Source: an uncultured delta proteobacterium (GTDB lineage: Bacteria > Desulfobacterota > Syntrophia > Syntrophales > UBA8958). Taken from it: DNA of 64,000 bases. The stretch is taken from NCBI GenBank assembly GCA_903885795.1, contig CAISJV010000017.1, positions 174,571-238,570 of the forward strand. Reading direction: 5' to 3'. Each line of letters opens with the position of its first letter. The stretch's first letter is position 1. The position numbers and the translations under genes were made by a program. The notes under the pieces are model-generated. The model saw nothing but the letters and a program-made list of their open reading frames with translations. It was not told where the DNA came from and did no database searches. Shown here in pieces: positions 36,887 to 45,970 of this stretch.

Positions 36887-37825
36887 ATGAAAAATAAACG
36901 TATTACCATTACCGGTGGTAAAGGCTTTCTTGGCAAACACCTCATCAAGGCCTTCCGGAACCGGGGTCATGAAAATATCAGCATCGCCGACCTTCCTGAT
37001 TACAATCTGGTCGACTTGGTCGATGTCAGGCGGCTGTACGAAGAGACAAGGCCAGATATCGTTGTCCATCTGGCAGCCAAAGTGGGAGGAATCGGCTTCA
37101 ATCGCGAGAATCCAGGGTCGCTTTTCTATGACAACATCATGATGGGGGTCCAGCTCATCCATGAGGGCTATCTCCGCAAGATTGACAAATTTGTGGCCCT
37201 GGGAACAATCTGCGCCTACCCGAAGTTCACCCCCGTTCCATTTAGAGAAGATGACCTCTGGAACGGTTACCCAGAAGAGACAAACGCCCCTTATGGCCTG
37301 GCCAAAAAGATGATGCTCGTTCAGTCCCAGGCCTATCGCCAACAGTATGGGTTCAATTCCATTTTTCTCCTGCCTGTGAACCTCTACGGACCGGGGGACA
37401 ATTTCGATCCCCGCTCTTCCCATGTCATCCCTGCCTTGATCAAAAAGTGCGTCGATGCAAAAATCCGTGGTGAAAATGAAATTATCGTCTGGGGAAGCGG
37501 ACAGGCCACACGTGAATTCTTTTATGTGGAAGATGCGGCAGAGGCCATCGTTCTGGCCACGGAAAGGTACAACAAGTCCGAACCGGTCAACATCGGCGCC
37601 GGCTTCGAAATATCAATTCGCGATCTTGTGGAACTGATTGCAGAACTGACCGGCTTTAAAGGAAGTATCACCTGGGATGCCACCCAGCCGGACGGCCAGC
37701 CTCGCAGGATGCTCGATACCACCAAGGCCTTCCAGGAAATCGGTTTCCGGGCCGCAACCAACTTCCGGGATGGCCTGCGTGAAACCATCTCCTGGTACGA
37801 AGCAGATTGTAGCGAGAGGAGCTGA
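36887..37825 (+). CDS. fcl: GDP-L-fucose synthase
   Basis: A 312-residue GER/Fcl enzyme with [40 protein letters not shown], catalytic [22 protein letters not shown] and [11 protein letters not shown]. It epimerises and reduces the Gmd product to GDP-L-fucose. GAGGGAG before ATG 36887, eight bases after gmd, fixes the start. Confidence 0.94.
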   Translation: MKNKRITITGGKGFLGKHLIKAFRNRGHENISIADLPDYNLVDLVDVRRLYEETRPDIVVHLAAKVGGIGFNRENPGSLFYDNIMMGVQLIHEGYLRKIDKFVALGTICAYPKFTPVPFREDDLWNGYPEETNAPYGLAKKMMLVQSQAYRQQYGFNSIFLLPVNLYGPGDNFDPRSSHVIPALIKKCVDAKIRGENEIIVWGSGQATREFFYVEDAAEAIVLATERYNKSEPVNIGAGFEISIRDLVELIAELTGFKGSITWDATQPDGQPRRMLDTTKAFQEIGFRAATNFRDGLRETISWYEADCSERS

Positions 37826-37940
37826 GCGTGATCGCTACATTATTAATAATAAATGACCGGAGGTTACGAAAAGATAATGGCTATTCCATGCCATATTTTG
37901 TTGACTTCACTGCCAGTCCGTGATAGAAGGCGCTGCGCCG

Positions 37941-38225
37941 ATGGATAAGGACGATAGAAAAGCATACGTTCAGATGGCTTATGCGAGCAGTATTGGCTTC
38001 GCCTTTGTCCTTTTGATATTCGGGGGGCTCTTTGTCGGCAGTTGGCTCGACAAGAAGATGGGGACGTCTTTATTCTTTACCGTCCTGTTTTTCATTATGG
38101 GAGTCTTTGGGGGCTTTAGAAATTTGTATGTCCTGATCAGCAGATCCTTTCAGGACGATAGAACGCTAATCAAGAGTGTAAAAAGTGAACCACACCGTAA
38201 AAGACCCACTCCAGCGAAGGCTTGA
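37941..38225 (+). CDS. atpZ: AtpZ/AtpI-type F0 accessory membrane protein
   Basis: A 94-residue two-helix protein (MAYASSIGFAFVLLIFGGLFVGSWLDKKMG, then FFTVLFFIMGVFGGFRNLY). It is typical of the small AtpZ-like protein before ATP synthase I; the role is in ion delivery or c-ring assembly. It overlaps the next gene. Confidence 0.78.
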   Translation: MDKDDRKAYVQMAYASSIGFAFVLLIFGGLFVGSWLDKKMGTSLFFTVLFFIMGVFGGFRNLYVLISRSFQDDRTLIKSVKSEPHRKRPTPAKA

Positions 38226-38580
38226 AATCTTTAACTGGGCCATACTTGGCATCTTAGTCCTTGCCAGTGCGTTTCTGTTTTCTTCCAAGCTTACCCTTGG
38301 CGTCCTCCTTGGCGGCCTGATCAGCATCGTCAATTATCACTGGCTCTACCGGGATGTCAAAATGGTCTTTCAGCACCTCAATGATCGGGCAAAGTCACGG
38401 ATCATGTTTAAATACTACCTTCGCTTCGGCGTTACGGCCATTGCCCTGTTCTTTATAGTTTCCAGTCATATCGTGGATGTAATCGGCCTTTTGATCGGCC
38501 TCTCTACGGTCATTATCAATATTGTTTTAACTGCCATTGTGGCATTAACAAAAAAAACTTGCGTTGAGGAGGTCAATTAA
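38185..38580 (+). CDS. atpI: ATP synthase subunit I (c-ring assembly factor)
   Basis: A 131-residue four-helix membrane protein with SKLTLGVLLGGLISIVNYHWLYRDV, the ATP-synthase-I pattern. It starts with GTG 38185, overlapping the preceding gene by 41 bases, and stops four bases before atpB. Confidence 0.8.
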   Translation: MNHTVKDPLQRRLEIFNWAILGILVLASAFLFSSKLTLGVLLGGLISIVNYHWLYRDVKMVFQHLNDRAKSRIMFKYYLRFGVTAIALFFIVSSHIVDVIGLLIGLSTVIINIVLTAIVALTKKTCVEEVN

Positions 38581-38583
38581 AAG

Positions 38584-39243
38584 ATGCACACTCTGTCTTT
38601 CCTACAGTTAATCTTTCCCGCTATTCCCACTTACATTACCTATACCTGGTTTGTCATGGCCCTGCTCGCCCTCTTTTCAATCCTGGCAACGAGGCGGCTA
38701 CAACTGACACCGGGTGGTTTTCAGAACACTATGGAGGTTTTCGTCAGCGCCATCCATAAACTGCTGATCGATACCATGGGGACTCATGGGATGCGCTTCT
38801 TCCCCCTGATCGCCACCCTGGGTTTTTTCATTCTGACCTCGAACCTGATCGGGTTGATTCCGGGGCTGGAATCTCCCACCGCCAACCTGAACACAACAGT
38901 CGCCATGGCTCTCGTTGTCTTCTTCCTGACCCACATTGTGGGTGTTAAGATTCAAGGCCTCAAGTATTTCAAACAGTTCCTCGGACCCATATGGTGGTTG
39001 ACGCCCCTGATGCTGCCCATTGAAATCGTTAGTCATATTTCCCGTCCCGTCTCACTGTCCATGCGTCTCTTCGGAAACATCGAAGGTGGCCATATCGTAC
39101 TCTTCGTCCTGTTCATTCTCGTCCCCCTCCTGGTGCCGCTGCCCATCCTCGTCCTCAAGCTCCTCATCTCCTTCATCCAGACGCTCGTATTCATGCTCCT
39201 GTCCATGATGTATATTGCCGGGGCGATGGAAGAGCACCACTAA
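38584..39243 (+). CDS. atpB: ATP synthase F0 subunit a
   Basis: A 219-residue subunit a. The essential helix contains [19 protein letters not shown] with the conserved arginine. [17 protein letters not shown] is the family's central region. It moves ions between the membrane half-channels and the c-ring. atpE, usually next to it, is missing here. Confidence 0.94.
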   Translation: MHTLSFLQLIFPAIPTYITYTWFVMALLALFSILATRRLQLTPGGFQNTMEVFVSAIHKLLIDTMGTHGMRFFPLIATLGFFILTSNLIGLIPGLESPTANLNTTVAMALVVFFLTHIVGVKIQGLKYFKQFLGPIWWLTPLMLPIEIVSHISRPVSLSMRLFGNIEGGHIVLFVLFILVPLLVPLPILVLKLLISFIQTLVFMLLSMMYIAGAMEEHH

Positions 39244-39273
39244 GCTTAAGAACACAAATCCGATTAAAGCGGA

Positions 39274-39307
39274 AGAGGGGTCCCTGCGAAGGAACCCCTC
39301 TTTTTTT
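39274..39307 (+). terminator. Terminator after atpB
   Basis: AGAGGGGT, a short loop and ACCCCTCT are followed by T7. Confidence 0.85.
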
Positions 39308-39348
39308 ACTCATCATCACTGTCCGCTAATCTTTGCTATCCGATGGGC

Positions 39349-40131
39349 TTAAAATCCAACCGTTAACGCTACGAAGGGTCCGCTGAACGTGGCATCCATG
39401 TAGTAGTCGCTCCTATCCATCTTCAATCCTATATATTTGTATCCACCGTGGATATCAACAAACGGGAAGGGTGTCACGGAAATGTCCGCCATGGCTTCGA
39501 TGACATAACTACTCGAATATCCCATCCCCGTGACCTGTGCCCTCGCCTCCAAAATATTGGCAATCAGACCTATATGGGCTCCTATTCCTACCATCGGGAT
39601 CGGGGCGCTGAAACTCTGTTTCACATCCTGTCCAGGAATTGCCGGTGATTTCATCTCTGCAGATCCGGAAACGTATTTCACTTGCACCATGGGTCCCACG
39701 GAAAAACCGGCCAGGATGTTTTCCATATTTATGACATCGTAAAGGTATTTTACGTCCATCATGTAAAAATCAAGGTTGTAATTGACCGCCGTATTGGCTG
39801 TAAAATTTGTGCCGCCAAAATTGATCGGGGCGGTTAAAGTGGTGTCCGCTGATATCTTAATGGGCGTATACATGGCGCTCATGTGATGCTTACCGATACC
39901 CCCGTAAACCTCGCCTGACCAGAAAGCCTGATTACCAACGCCCAGGGCACTTTTAAGGTCAAATTCCGTCCCTGTCATAGAAGCCGTATCGACCCGCTGA
40001 TTAGCAGAAAAGGCGGGAAACCAGTAATATCCTCTGACTCCTAATTCCAGGGCCTGGGCAAAACTTGACACTCCCATGACTACAAATAAACTGATTCCAA
40101 GCAGTAACAGGGGAAACTTTTTCTTATTCAT
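39349..40131 (-). CDS. Outer-membrane beta-barrel protein
   Basis: A 260-residue protein with a signal peptide (KFPLLLLGISLFVVMGVSSFAQA) and alternating beta-strand pattern, ending in the Phe of VALTVGF, the Bam recognition signature. GGAGGG lies upstream of the ATG. Its family is not recognised; it resembles small porin-like or OmpW-like barrels only in outline. Confidence 0.7.
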   Translation of the reverse strand: MNKKKFPLLLLGISLFVVMGVSSFAQALELGVRGYYWFPAFSANQRVDTASMTGTEFDLKSALGVGNQAFWSGEVYGGIGKHHMSAMYTPIKISADTTLTAPINFGGTNFTANTAVNYNLDFYMMDVKYLYDVINMENILAGFSVGPMVQVKYVSGSAEMKSPAIPGQDVKQSFSAPIPMVGIGAHIGLIANILEARAQVTGMGYSSSYVIEAMADISVTPFPFVDIHGGYKYIGLKMDRSDYYMDATFSGPFVALTVGF

Positions 40132-40352
40132 CAATGCACCCTCCTCATTGTGGATTTTAACAACTTCATCTTCCAGACCATCTATCTTTGATCTGTTTTG
40201 GATTATGAATAAAGATGACCTTTCTTGTCAAGGAGAAAGAACTTGCAGACAATCTTTTCACAGAATTAAGGGTTTTTCTTGCCATAAAGCCTTGAATTGA
40301 ATTACAAGACAAATGGCATAGATTGAAGTGCCGATTCCATGGGGAGAGGTGC

Positions 40353-41240
40353 ATGAGCAAAGCCATATTCAATGTGGTAGTTAGCTTTATTTTCTGTTTG
40401 ATCATATTAGGTGTTGTTTCCATTCCTGCCGACGTACTGGCTCAAAAAGCGGGGCCTACGATTAAAAAGCTGGAAAAACCAGTAATCGTAATGGTCCACG
40501 GTATGTTTGTCGGTTCCTGGTGTTGGGATTCATATCGAAACTATTTCGAACAGCGGGGATATCGTGTCATCACCCCGACCTTGAGATACCATGACCGGCC
40601 CCTGAGTTCACCTCCGAACCCCATGATGATGGAAGCAGGTGTTCTCGATTATGTCGCCGATGTGGAAAAAGAGATACGCGCTCTGGATCAGAAGCCCATC
40701 ATCATTGGCCATTCCATGGGCGGGCTGATTGCCCAGATTATCGCCAGTAAAGGTCTGGCCAAGTCAACTGTCCTGATTGCACCGGCGGTTCCCCGGGGTA
40801 TCAACCCTATAACCTGGACAGGAATTAAGAGCTTCTGGATGAACCGACAGCGGTTCGGTCATTGGCGTGAACCCCTCCGTCCTACTTTTGAGGGGGCCGT
40901 CTATTCTTCCTTGTACCTGCTCCCCCCGGATGAGCAGAAAAAAGTGTTCGAGAAGTTTACCTACGAATCCCCCAAGGCCGCTTGGGAGATCAGTTTCTGG
41001 TACTTCGACAGACAAAAGGTCACTTACGTGGATGAATCAAAAGTTACCTGCCCGGTCCTCACCATCGTGGGCGCCCAGGATCGCCTCACGCCACCCGCGA
41101 TAACAAGAAAGATTAATGACAAATACAAGGATGTATCCTCCTATCGGGAATTCGAGCGACACTCCCATTTCATTATCGTCGAACCCGGCTGGGAAGAGGT
41201 TGCAAAATTTATCGAGGCCTGGATAGTTGAGCATAATTAA
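40353..41240 (+). CDS. Alpha/beta hydrolase with N-terminal signal sequence
   Basis: A 295-residue hydrolase. The start MSKAIFNVVVSFIFCLIILGVV is a signal or anchor. IVMVHGMFVGSWCWDSY is the oxyanion region, IIGHSMGGLIAQ holds the nucleophile serine, and GAQDRLTPP and HSHFI supply Asp and His. GGAGAGG before ATG 40353 fixes the start. An envelope esterase or lipase is likely but the substrate is unknown. Confidence 0.82.
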   Translation: MSKAIFNVVVSFIFCLIILGVVSIPADVLAQKAGPTIKKLEKPVIVMVHGMFVGSWCWDSYRNYFEQRGYRVITPTLRYHDRPLSSPPNPMMMEAGVLDYVADVEKEIRALDQKPIIIGHSMGGLIAQIIASKGLAKSTVLIAPAVPRGINPITWTGIKSFWMNRQRFGHWREPLRPTFEGAVYSSLYLLPPDEQKKVFEKFTYESPKAAWEISFWYFDRQKVTYVDESKVTCPVLTIVGAQDRLTPPAITRKINDKYKDVSSYREFERHSHFIIVEPGWEEVAKFIEAWIVEHN

Positions 41241-41273
41241 AGGATTAAAAATCATGGCTGGTGCAGAAACATA

Positions 41274-41849
41274 ATGAATATTATCTGGGTCGTTTTGATT
41301 ACTGTAAGCATTGTTGCCGCCTTCTGGACAGGCGGGCTTGAAGCTGTTACCAAGGCCATGTTTGACGGGGCCAAGGCCGCAGTTGAAATATCACTTTTTC
41401 TGTTGGGGATTGTCTCGCTATGGCTTGGCATAACAAAGATTATCGAAGATTCAGGACTGATCTACCGGATTTCCCATGCTTTCAGACCGCTCATTACTCG
41501 GCTCTTTAAAACTGTTCCTCCGGACCACCCCGCAATTACTTCCATTACGCTTAACATACTTGCAAACTTTTTCGGCCTTGGCAATGCCGCAACCCCCCTC
41601 GGAATCAAGGCCATGCAGGACCTTCAGACACTCAATGATGACAAAGAATCTCTTACTTTTGAAATGATGCTATTTATAGTTCTAAATACTGCCAGCGTCC
41701 AGTTGATACCCTTCACAGTGGTAGGTATCCTTTCAGATTTTGGGTCTGTAAACCCCTCGGCCATTGTTTTCCCCACGATATGCGCCACCATGATCTCTGC
41801 TATTTTTGCACTTGCCGTGCTATATCTTTTCAGGAGGCTGATGAAATGA
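41274..41849 (+). CDS. SpmA-like nucleoside-recognition (Gate) membrane protein
   Basis: A 191-residue membrane protein with FLLGIVSLWLGITKIIEDSGL and LANFFGLGNAATPLGIKAM, matching spore-maturation protein A and the Gate domain. In bacilli SpmA/SpmB affect spore core dehydration. Homologues are also common in non-sporulating bacteria, where the function is unknown. It is coupled to the SpmB-like gene. Confidence 0.82.
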   Translation: MNIIWVVLITVSIVAAFWTGGLEAVTKAMFDGAKAAVEISLFLLGIVSLWLGITKIIEDSGLIYRISHAFRPLITRLFKTVPPDHPAITSITLNILANFFGLGNAATPLGIKAMQDLQTLNDDKESLTFEMMLFIVLNTASVQLIPFTVVGILSDFGSVNPSAIVFPTICATMISAIFALAVLYLFRRLMK

Positions 41850-42373
41850 AGACCGTTGCTTTTGTCTCCCAGCTCGCAATTCCTGCTTTCATACTTTTTG
41901 CGGTGCTGTACGGCGCCTTTAAAAAAGTGCGCGTCTATGATTCGTTCGTAGGAGGCGCAAGGGAAGGACTGGACGTAATTTTTAAAATCTTTCCCTACCT
42001 GCTGGCTATTTTTGTTGCGGTAAAGGCTTTTCAAGCATCAGGTGCCTTTGATGTTATCAGGGAGACTCTTTCCGGATCTTTTGAAGCATGTGGCATCCCT
42101 CCTGAGGTTCTGTCTGTGGCTCTCATCAAGCCTCTTTCCGGAAGTGCATCGACGGCTATATTTACCGATATTGTCAGGACCACAGGCCCGGACTCGCTTG
42201 CAAGCAGGATTTCCGCCGTGATTATCGGAAGTGCGGAAACGACTTTTTTTGTTCTTGCCGTGTATCTTGGCGCCGTGAATATCCGCAGGACAAAGTATCT
42301 CGTGCCGGTGTGCCTGATTGCCGACGGTGTGGGAATTATCATTGCCATTGCCGTTGTAAAATTTATTTTTTGA
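41846..42373 (+). CDS. SpmB-like nucleoside-recognition (Gate) membrane protein
   Basis: A 175-residue membrane protein with YDSFVGGAREGLDVIFKIFPYLLAIFVAVKAFQASGAFD, LIKPLSGSASTAIFTDI and IGSAETTFFVLAVYLGAVNIRR, the SpmB/Gate pattern. The ATG overlaps the SpmA-like stop by four bases. Confidence 0.82.
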   Translation: MKTVAFVSQLAIPAFILFAVLYGAFKKVRVYDSFVGGAREGLDVIFKIFPYLLAIFVAVKAFQASGAFDVIRETLSGSFEACGIPPEVLSVALIKPLSGSASTAIFTDIVRTTGPDSLASRISAVIIGSAETTFFVLAVYLGAVNIRRTKYLVPVCLIADGVGIIIAIAVVKFIF

Positions 42374-42488
42374 TCAGGAAATCAATAACAACCGAAAAAT
42401 ATGCAAAACCGGTTCGCGTAATATTTGTTGATGGATTAAAGAGGTAATTCCTATTGCAATTTTCCACCTAAACTCATATGTATATCGG

Positions 42489-44054
42489 ATGCAAAAACGA
42501 TTAAAAATATGCTTTATCAACCCAAAACTTGAGCCGTCCTATTGGGGACTTGATTACTCGTTACCGCTCTATCCAGGTAACAAGCAATGCACCATGACCC
42601 CGGGCGCGTTGCCTCATCTCGCCGGACTTACACCCGATCACGAGGTTTACCTCTTGGATGAAAACGTCGAGAAAATTGATTTCAAGGCTCTCAAAGGTTT
42701 CGATATTGTCGGCGTGACCGGTATGGTCGTCCAGAGAGACAGAATGAAGTCAATTCTGCGCAGACTTTGTGAAATGGATATTTTCACTGTCGTGGGCGGC
42801 GCCTACGCTTCGGTGGATGAAGCCTTCTTCGAAGGTCTGTGCGATGTGATCTTTTCAGGCGAAGCTGATGAGACTTGGCCCGAATTCGTGGAGGAATTCG
42901 CTGCCGGTAGGGCGTATAAAAAGTGTTACACGCAGGAAAATCGGACGATCATGACCACCTTGCCAAAACCGCGATACGACCTCCTCAAGGTTGACCGGTA
43001 TGCTTCAGGATCGGTCCAGTTCTCTCGGGGTTGCCCTTTTCAGTGTGAATTTTGCGATATCATTGTGACCTTCGGGCGGCGCCCGAGAACCAAGCAGCCT
43101 GAGCAGGTTCTTGAAGAACTGGAAGACATGCGCAAGGTGGGTTTTTTCTCCTGCTTTATCGTGGATGATAATTTTATTGGCGATAAGAAGGCAGCAAAAG
43201 CGCTGCTCCGTCTCATCATTCCGTGGCAGGAGAAGCACGGATATCCGCTGCGACTGACAACCGAGGCGAGTATCAACCTGGCTGATGATCCGGAACTGCT
43301 CGATCTGATGTATCTGGCAAATTTTCGATCCGTCTTCATAGGCATTGAGACGCCAAGAGTGGCCTCGCTTAATGAGACGAAGAAGTTTCAGAACACATCG
43401 GGGGGATCGCTGGAGGAGAAAATGGCGCGAATCCGTAATGCAGGTTTGGACATTAACGGCGGATTCATTATCGGGTTCGATCATGATGATATCACCATCA
43501 TGGAAGAACAATTCCGCTTCATTCAGGATAATGGCATCCTGCTGGCGATGGTTGGCATGCTCGTTGCCGTTCCAAAGACGCCACTCTTTGAACGTCTGGA
43601 ACAGGAAGGCAGACTGAGACTGGACGACCCCAACTGCAATATCGTACCCAAGTTGATGACACCCGGGGAACTCCAACAAGGTTACTGGGATCTCCTCACC
43701 AGTCTCTATACCCCTCAAGCATTTCTCGATCGGTACTTCAGAGTTTTTCAGTTTCCGGAATTCAATAGCAAACGGGCGGAAATATGCGCCAAGGCCAATG
43801 AAGGCAAAAGTATTCCTACTTTAGCCTATGGTTTGATCCTGCTATGGAACCTATTCCGGGCGCTTCTCAAGGACGGCAGCCTGAGAAGCGTGGGGAGCAT
43901 TTACGTTCGCTATTTTTTCGGACGCAGTGTGGGTTATCGCAATGACATAGTTGGTTTTGCGCAGTATATGAATCGATGTGCAACCCACTGGCATTTCTAT
44001 AAATTCACACGGGAGGGAGTGGCGGGCCGGCTCCGTCTTTTCAATTCCGGGTAA
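42489..44054 (+). CDS. B12-binding-domain radical SAM protein (DUF4070 type, HpnP-like)
   Basis: A 521-residue enzyme. Residues 1-160 form a cobalamin-binding Rossmann-like domain. SRGCPFQCEFCDIIVTFGRRPRTK carries the CX3CX2C cluster and the GR-PR signature shared with the hopanoid C-2 methylase group. The C-terminal part is DUF4070-like. It could methylate an unactivated carbon; the substrate is not known and no hopanoid gene is adjacent. Confidence 0.8.
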   Translation: MQKRLKICFINPKLEPSYWGLDYSLPLYPGNKQCTMTPGALPHLAGLTPDHEVYLLDENVEKIDFKALKGFDIVGVTGMVVQRDRMKSILRRLCEMDIFTVVGGAYASVDEAFFEGLCDVIFSGEADETWPEFVEEFAAGRAYKKCYTQENRTIMTTLPKPRYDLLKVDRYASGSVQFSRGCPFQCEFCDIIVTFGRRPRTKQPEQVLEELEDMRKVGFFSCFIVDDNFIGDKKAAKALLRLIIPWQEKHGYPLRLTTEASINLADDPELLDLMYLANFRSVFIGIETPRVASLNETKKFQNTSGGSLEEKMARIRNAGLDINGGFIIGFDHDDITIMEEQFRFIQDNGILLAMVGMLVAVPKTPLFERLEQEGRLRLDDPNCNIVPKLMTPGELQQGYWDLLTSLYTPQAFLDRYFRVFQFPEFNSKRAEICAKANEGKSIPTLAYGLILLWNLFRALLKDGSLRSVGSIYVRYFFGRSVGYRNDIVGFAQYMNRCATHWHFYKFTREGVAGRLRLFNSG

Positions 44055-44217
44055 AATATTTCTCTTGCCGTGTTCTCGAAATGGCGTCATCCCGGATTCC
44101 GTGTCTTCTGCGGCGACCGCATAACGCCCATGACGAAAGGGCTATGGAAAATCTGGCACGATAAACCAGCGAGCCTCCTTTTCTTAAGCAAATCTTTAGA
44201 GAGAAAGGGGTCTACTT

Positions 44218-45312
44218 ATGGGCTTTCGCTGTGGTATTATCGGCCTCCCCAACGTTGGCAAATCAACCATCTTCAATGCCCTTACCGCCGCTGGGGCTGA
44301 GGTGGCCAATTATCCATTCTGCACAATTGATCCGAATATTGGGATGGTTGCCGTTCCAGATCCCCGTCTTGACCAAATCGCCACAATTCTTCACCCCCCG
44401 AAGAAAACATATACCTCGATGGAATTCCTTGATATTGCCGGACTTGTTAAAGGAGCTAGCCGAGGGGAAGGACTGGGAAACAAGTTTCTCGGTCATATCC
44501 GGGATGTGGATGCCGTAATCCATATTATCAGGTGCTTTGACAACCCTGATGTTGTCCATGTTGACGGGATGGTCGATCCCACCCGCGACATTGAGATCAT
44601 CAATACGGAGTTAATGCTTGCCGATCTGGAAACTCTTGAAAAGCGTCTCTCTGCAATTGATAAGAAGGTCAAGGTAGGCGACAAATCCGCAGCTCATGAT
44701 GTGGAGTCGATACGCATTCTTCGGGACAGTCTCGGAAGGGGTATTCCATGCCGTAATCTTTCTCTGGGGGAAGGAAAATCAGCCGGAGTGAAGGATCTTC
44801 ACTTATTGACATACAAGAAGGTCCTTTATGTGGCCAATGTCAGTGAGGAGGTTCTGAAAGGTGATCAGAGCTATATACAGGAGGTTAAGGGAATTGCCGA
44901 AAAAGAAGGATCATCCCTCATTACAATCTGTGGAGATCTCGAAGCGGAGATCACGGAATTGGCAGTGGATGAACGGACAGCCTTCCTTGCAGATCTCGGC
45001 CTTCATGAATCGGGTTTGGAGAAGCTTATCAGGGAAGGCTACAAACTTCTCGGGCTAATTACTTTTTACACCACTGTCGGGCCGGAATTGCGCGCCTGGA
45101 CAATTCCTCACGGAACACGTGCGCCGATGGCAGCGGGCAAGATTCACACCGACATGGAAAGGGGATTCATCAGGGCCGAAATCCTGCATTATGATGACTT
45201 CCTTGCTGTAGACAACATTAACCAAGCCAGGGAGAGGGGGTTGATCCGTTCGGAAGGGAAGGATTATGAGATCAAGGATGGTGATATTGTACTATTTAGA
45301 TTTAATGTATAA
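44218..45312 (+). CDS. ychF: YchF/Obg-like redox-regulated ATPase
   Basis: A 364-residue P-loop protein with GIIGLPNVGKSTIFNAL, the family-specific NYPFCTIDPNIG, DIAGLVKGASRGEGLGNKFL, and the C-terminal TGS-like domain (TVGPELRAWTIPHGT, HTDMERGFIRAEI). It prefers ATP and is linked to ribosomes and redox stress. GAGAAAGGGG lies before the ATG. Its stop abuts a hairpin that I assign to the opposite strand. Confidence 0.95.
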   Translation: MGFRCGIIGLPNVGKSTIFNALTAAGAEVANYPFCTIDPNIGMVAVPDPRLDQIATILHPPKKTYTSMEFLDIAGLVKGASRGEGLGNKFLGHIRDVDAVIHIIRCFDNPDVVHVDGMVDPTRDIEIINTELMLADLETLEKRLSAIDKKVKVGDKSAAHDVESIRILRDSLGRGIPCRNLSLGEGKSAGVKDLHLLTYKKVLYVANVSEEVLKGDQSYIQEVKGIAEKEGSSLITICGDLEAEITELAVDERTAFLADLGLHESGLEKLIREGYKLLGLITFYTTVGPELRAWTIPHGTRAPMAAGKIHTDMERGFIRAEILHYDDFLAVDNINQARERGLIRSEGKDYEIKDGDIVLFRFNV

Positions 45313-45353
45313 AAAAAGGCGGATGGAAAAGGAGGGACTTAAACCATCCGCCT
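45311..45353 (-). terminator. Terminator formed by the second anti-SD hairpin
   Basis: A 10-bp stem followed by TTTTTTT on the minus strand. The T tract overlaps the ychF stop codon. Confidence 0.75.
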
Positions 45354-45475
45354 GTATATAAACTGAAAGGGGTATCAAAAACTCCCTTTCAGATCGCCCA
45401 TAAAGGGGGCCGGTGGGTGGAAAGGAGGGACCAAAACCACCCACCGACATTAAAAAACAACATTTTACGGCAGGA
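45311..45475 (-). ncRNA. Tandem anti-Shine-Dalgarno hairpin RNA (3' part of the small-protein transcript)
   Basis: On the minus strand, hairpin A (45446-45411) pairs CGGTGGGTGG with CCACCCACCG and hairpin B (45353-45317) pairs AGGCGGATGG with CCATCCGCCT. Their 10-bp stems differ at three positions, each compensated in the other arm. Both loops contain the identical GTCCCTCCTTT. This includes CCTCCTT, the anti-SD core of 16S rRNA. Between them lie a CTGAAAGGG/CCCTTTCAG hairpin and a short GCCC/GGGC one. Hairpin B runs into seven T. The compensatory changes argue for selected RNA structure. Confidence 0.65.
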
Positions 45476-45700
45476 CTACTCAGGCAGAAAGAAGGCAACG
45501 CTCTTGTCTTCTATTACCTCTTCTATTACCTCTTCGTTTTTTTGATCACCTATTTCGTCCATGGTTAACTTTTGATCAACTTTGCCGCTATCTACAGAAA
45601 GAAAAAAATCGTACACCTTTTGCCTGTCAAGCCTGATATTTTCAACGCCTTCTTTTCCGCCCGAGTCCTGCCGTGAATGATTTCTCTCCTCTTTGCTCAT
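45476..45700 (-). CDS. Small charged protein under sigma-54 control, unknown function
   Basis: A 74-residue ORF, MSKEERNHSRQD onwards, hydrophilic at the N-terminus, with a central RQKVYDFFLSVDSGKVDQK and an acidic end NEEVIEEVIEDKSVAFFLPE that holds a short duplication (VIEEVIED). I do not recognise a family. Its ATG lies about 25 bases after the expected start of a sigma-54 transcript and has no Shine-Dalgarno sequence; AGAGGAG occurs inside codons 4-5. The anti-SD hairpins follow 30 bp after its stop. It could be a true small protein or mainly an RNA leader. Confidence 0.55.
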   Translation of the reverse strand: MSKEERNHSRQDSGGKEGVENIRLDRQKVYDFFLSVDSGKVDQKLTMDEIGDQKNEEVIEEVIEDKSVAFFLPE

Positions 45701-45736
45701 CTATGGAATCTATGTTTTATTTTGAAGTTTACATTT

Positions 45737-45751
45737 GCAACTTAGATGCCA
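45737..45751 (-). promoter_or_regulatory. Sigma-54 promoter (-24/-12)
   Basis: Minus strand TGGCATCTAAGTTGC followed by AAA. The GG and GC doublets are exactly 10 bases apart and only the sixth base departs from TGGCAC-N5-TTGC. Expected start site is near 45725, about 25 bases before the ORF ATG. Confidence 0.8.
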
Positions 45752-45771
45752 TGATATGAAAAATGAATATT

Positions 45772-45801
45772 AATAAATATCATTCAAAATAAATATCATT
45801 C
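45772..45801. repeat. 14-bp direct repeat upstream of the sigma-54 promoter
   Basis: AATAAATATCATTC occurs at 45772-45785 and 45788-45801, period 16, in AT-rich DNA between the enhancer-like palindromes and the promoter. It may bind a DNA-bending or accessory regulator. Confidence 0.6.
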
Positions 45802-45970
45802 TTTATTCTTCTTTTTAAAATAATAATCTACCTATTTACCCATTCCAAGCCCAAATTTTACAGGATGGTTTTCAGACTGAACGGAAAGTATTCGAAGATT
45901 GGTGTGCGAATATCGAACGTCTGCTCATGATGGAACCGCGGGAGTCACTTGCTACAGGCCTTCAACAAAG

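Noticed and set aside
44055..44217. Possible repeat or small gene upstream of ychF
   Set aside because: Only a GCGTCATCCCGGA fragment resembling common intergenic repeats was seen, with no second arm and no convincing reading frame.
45313..45446. Plus-strand reading of the hairpins as CsrA-sponge loops (AAGGAGGGAC)
   Set aside because: Loops read on the plus strand contain GGA motifs, but only the minus strand has a matching promoter and a T tract after the last stem. It stays a secondary hypothesis.
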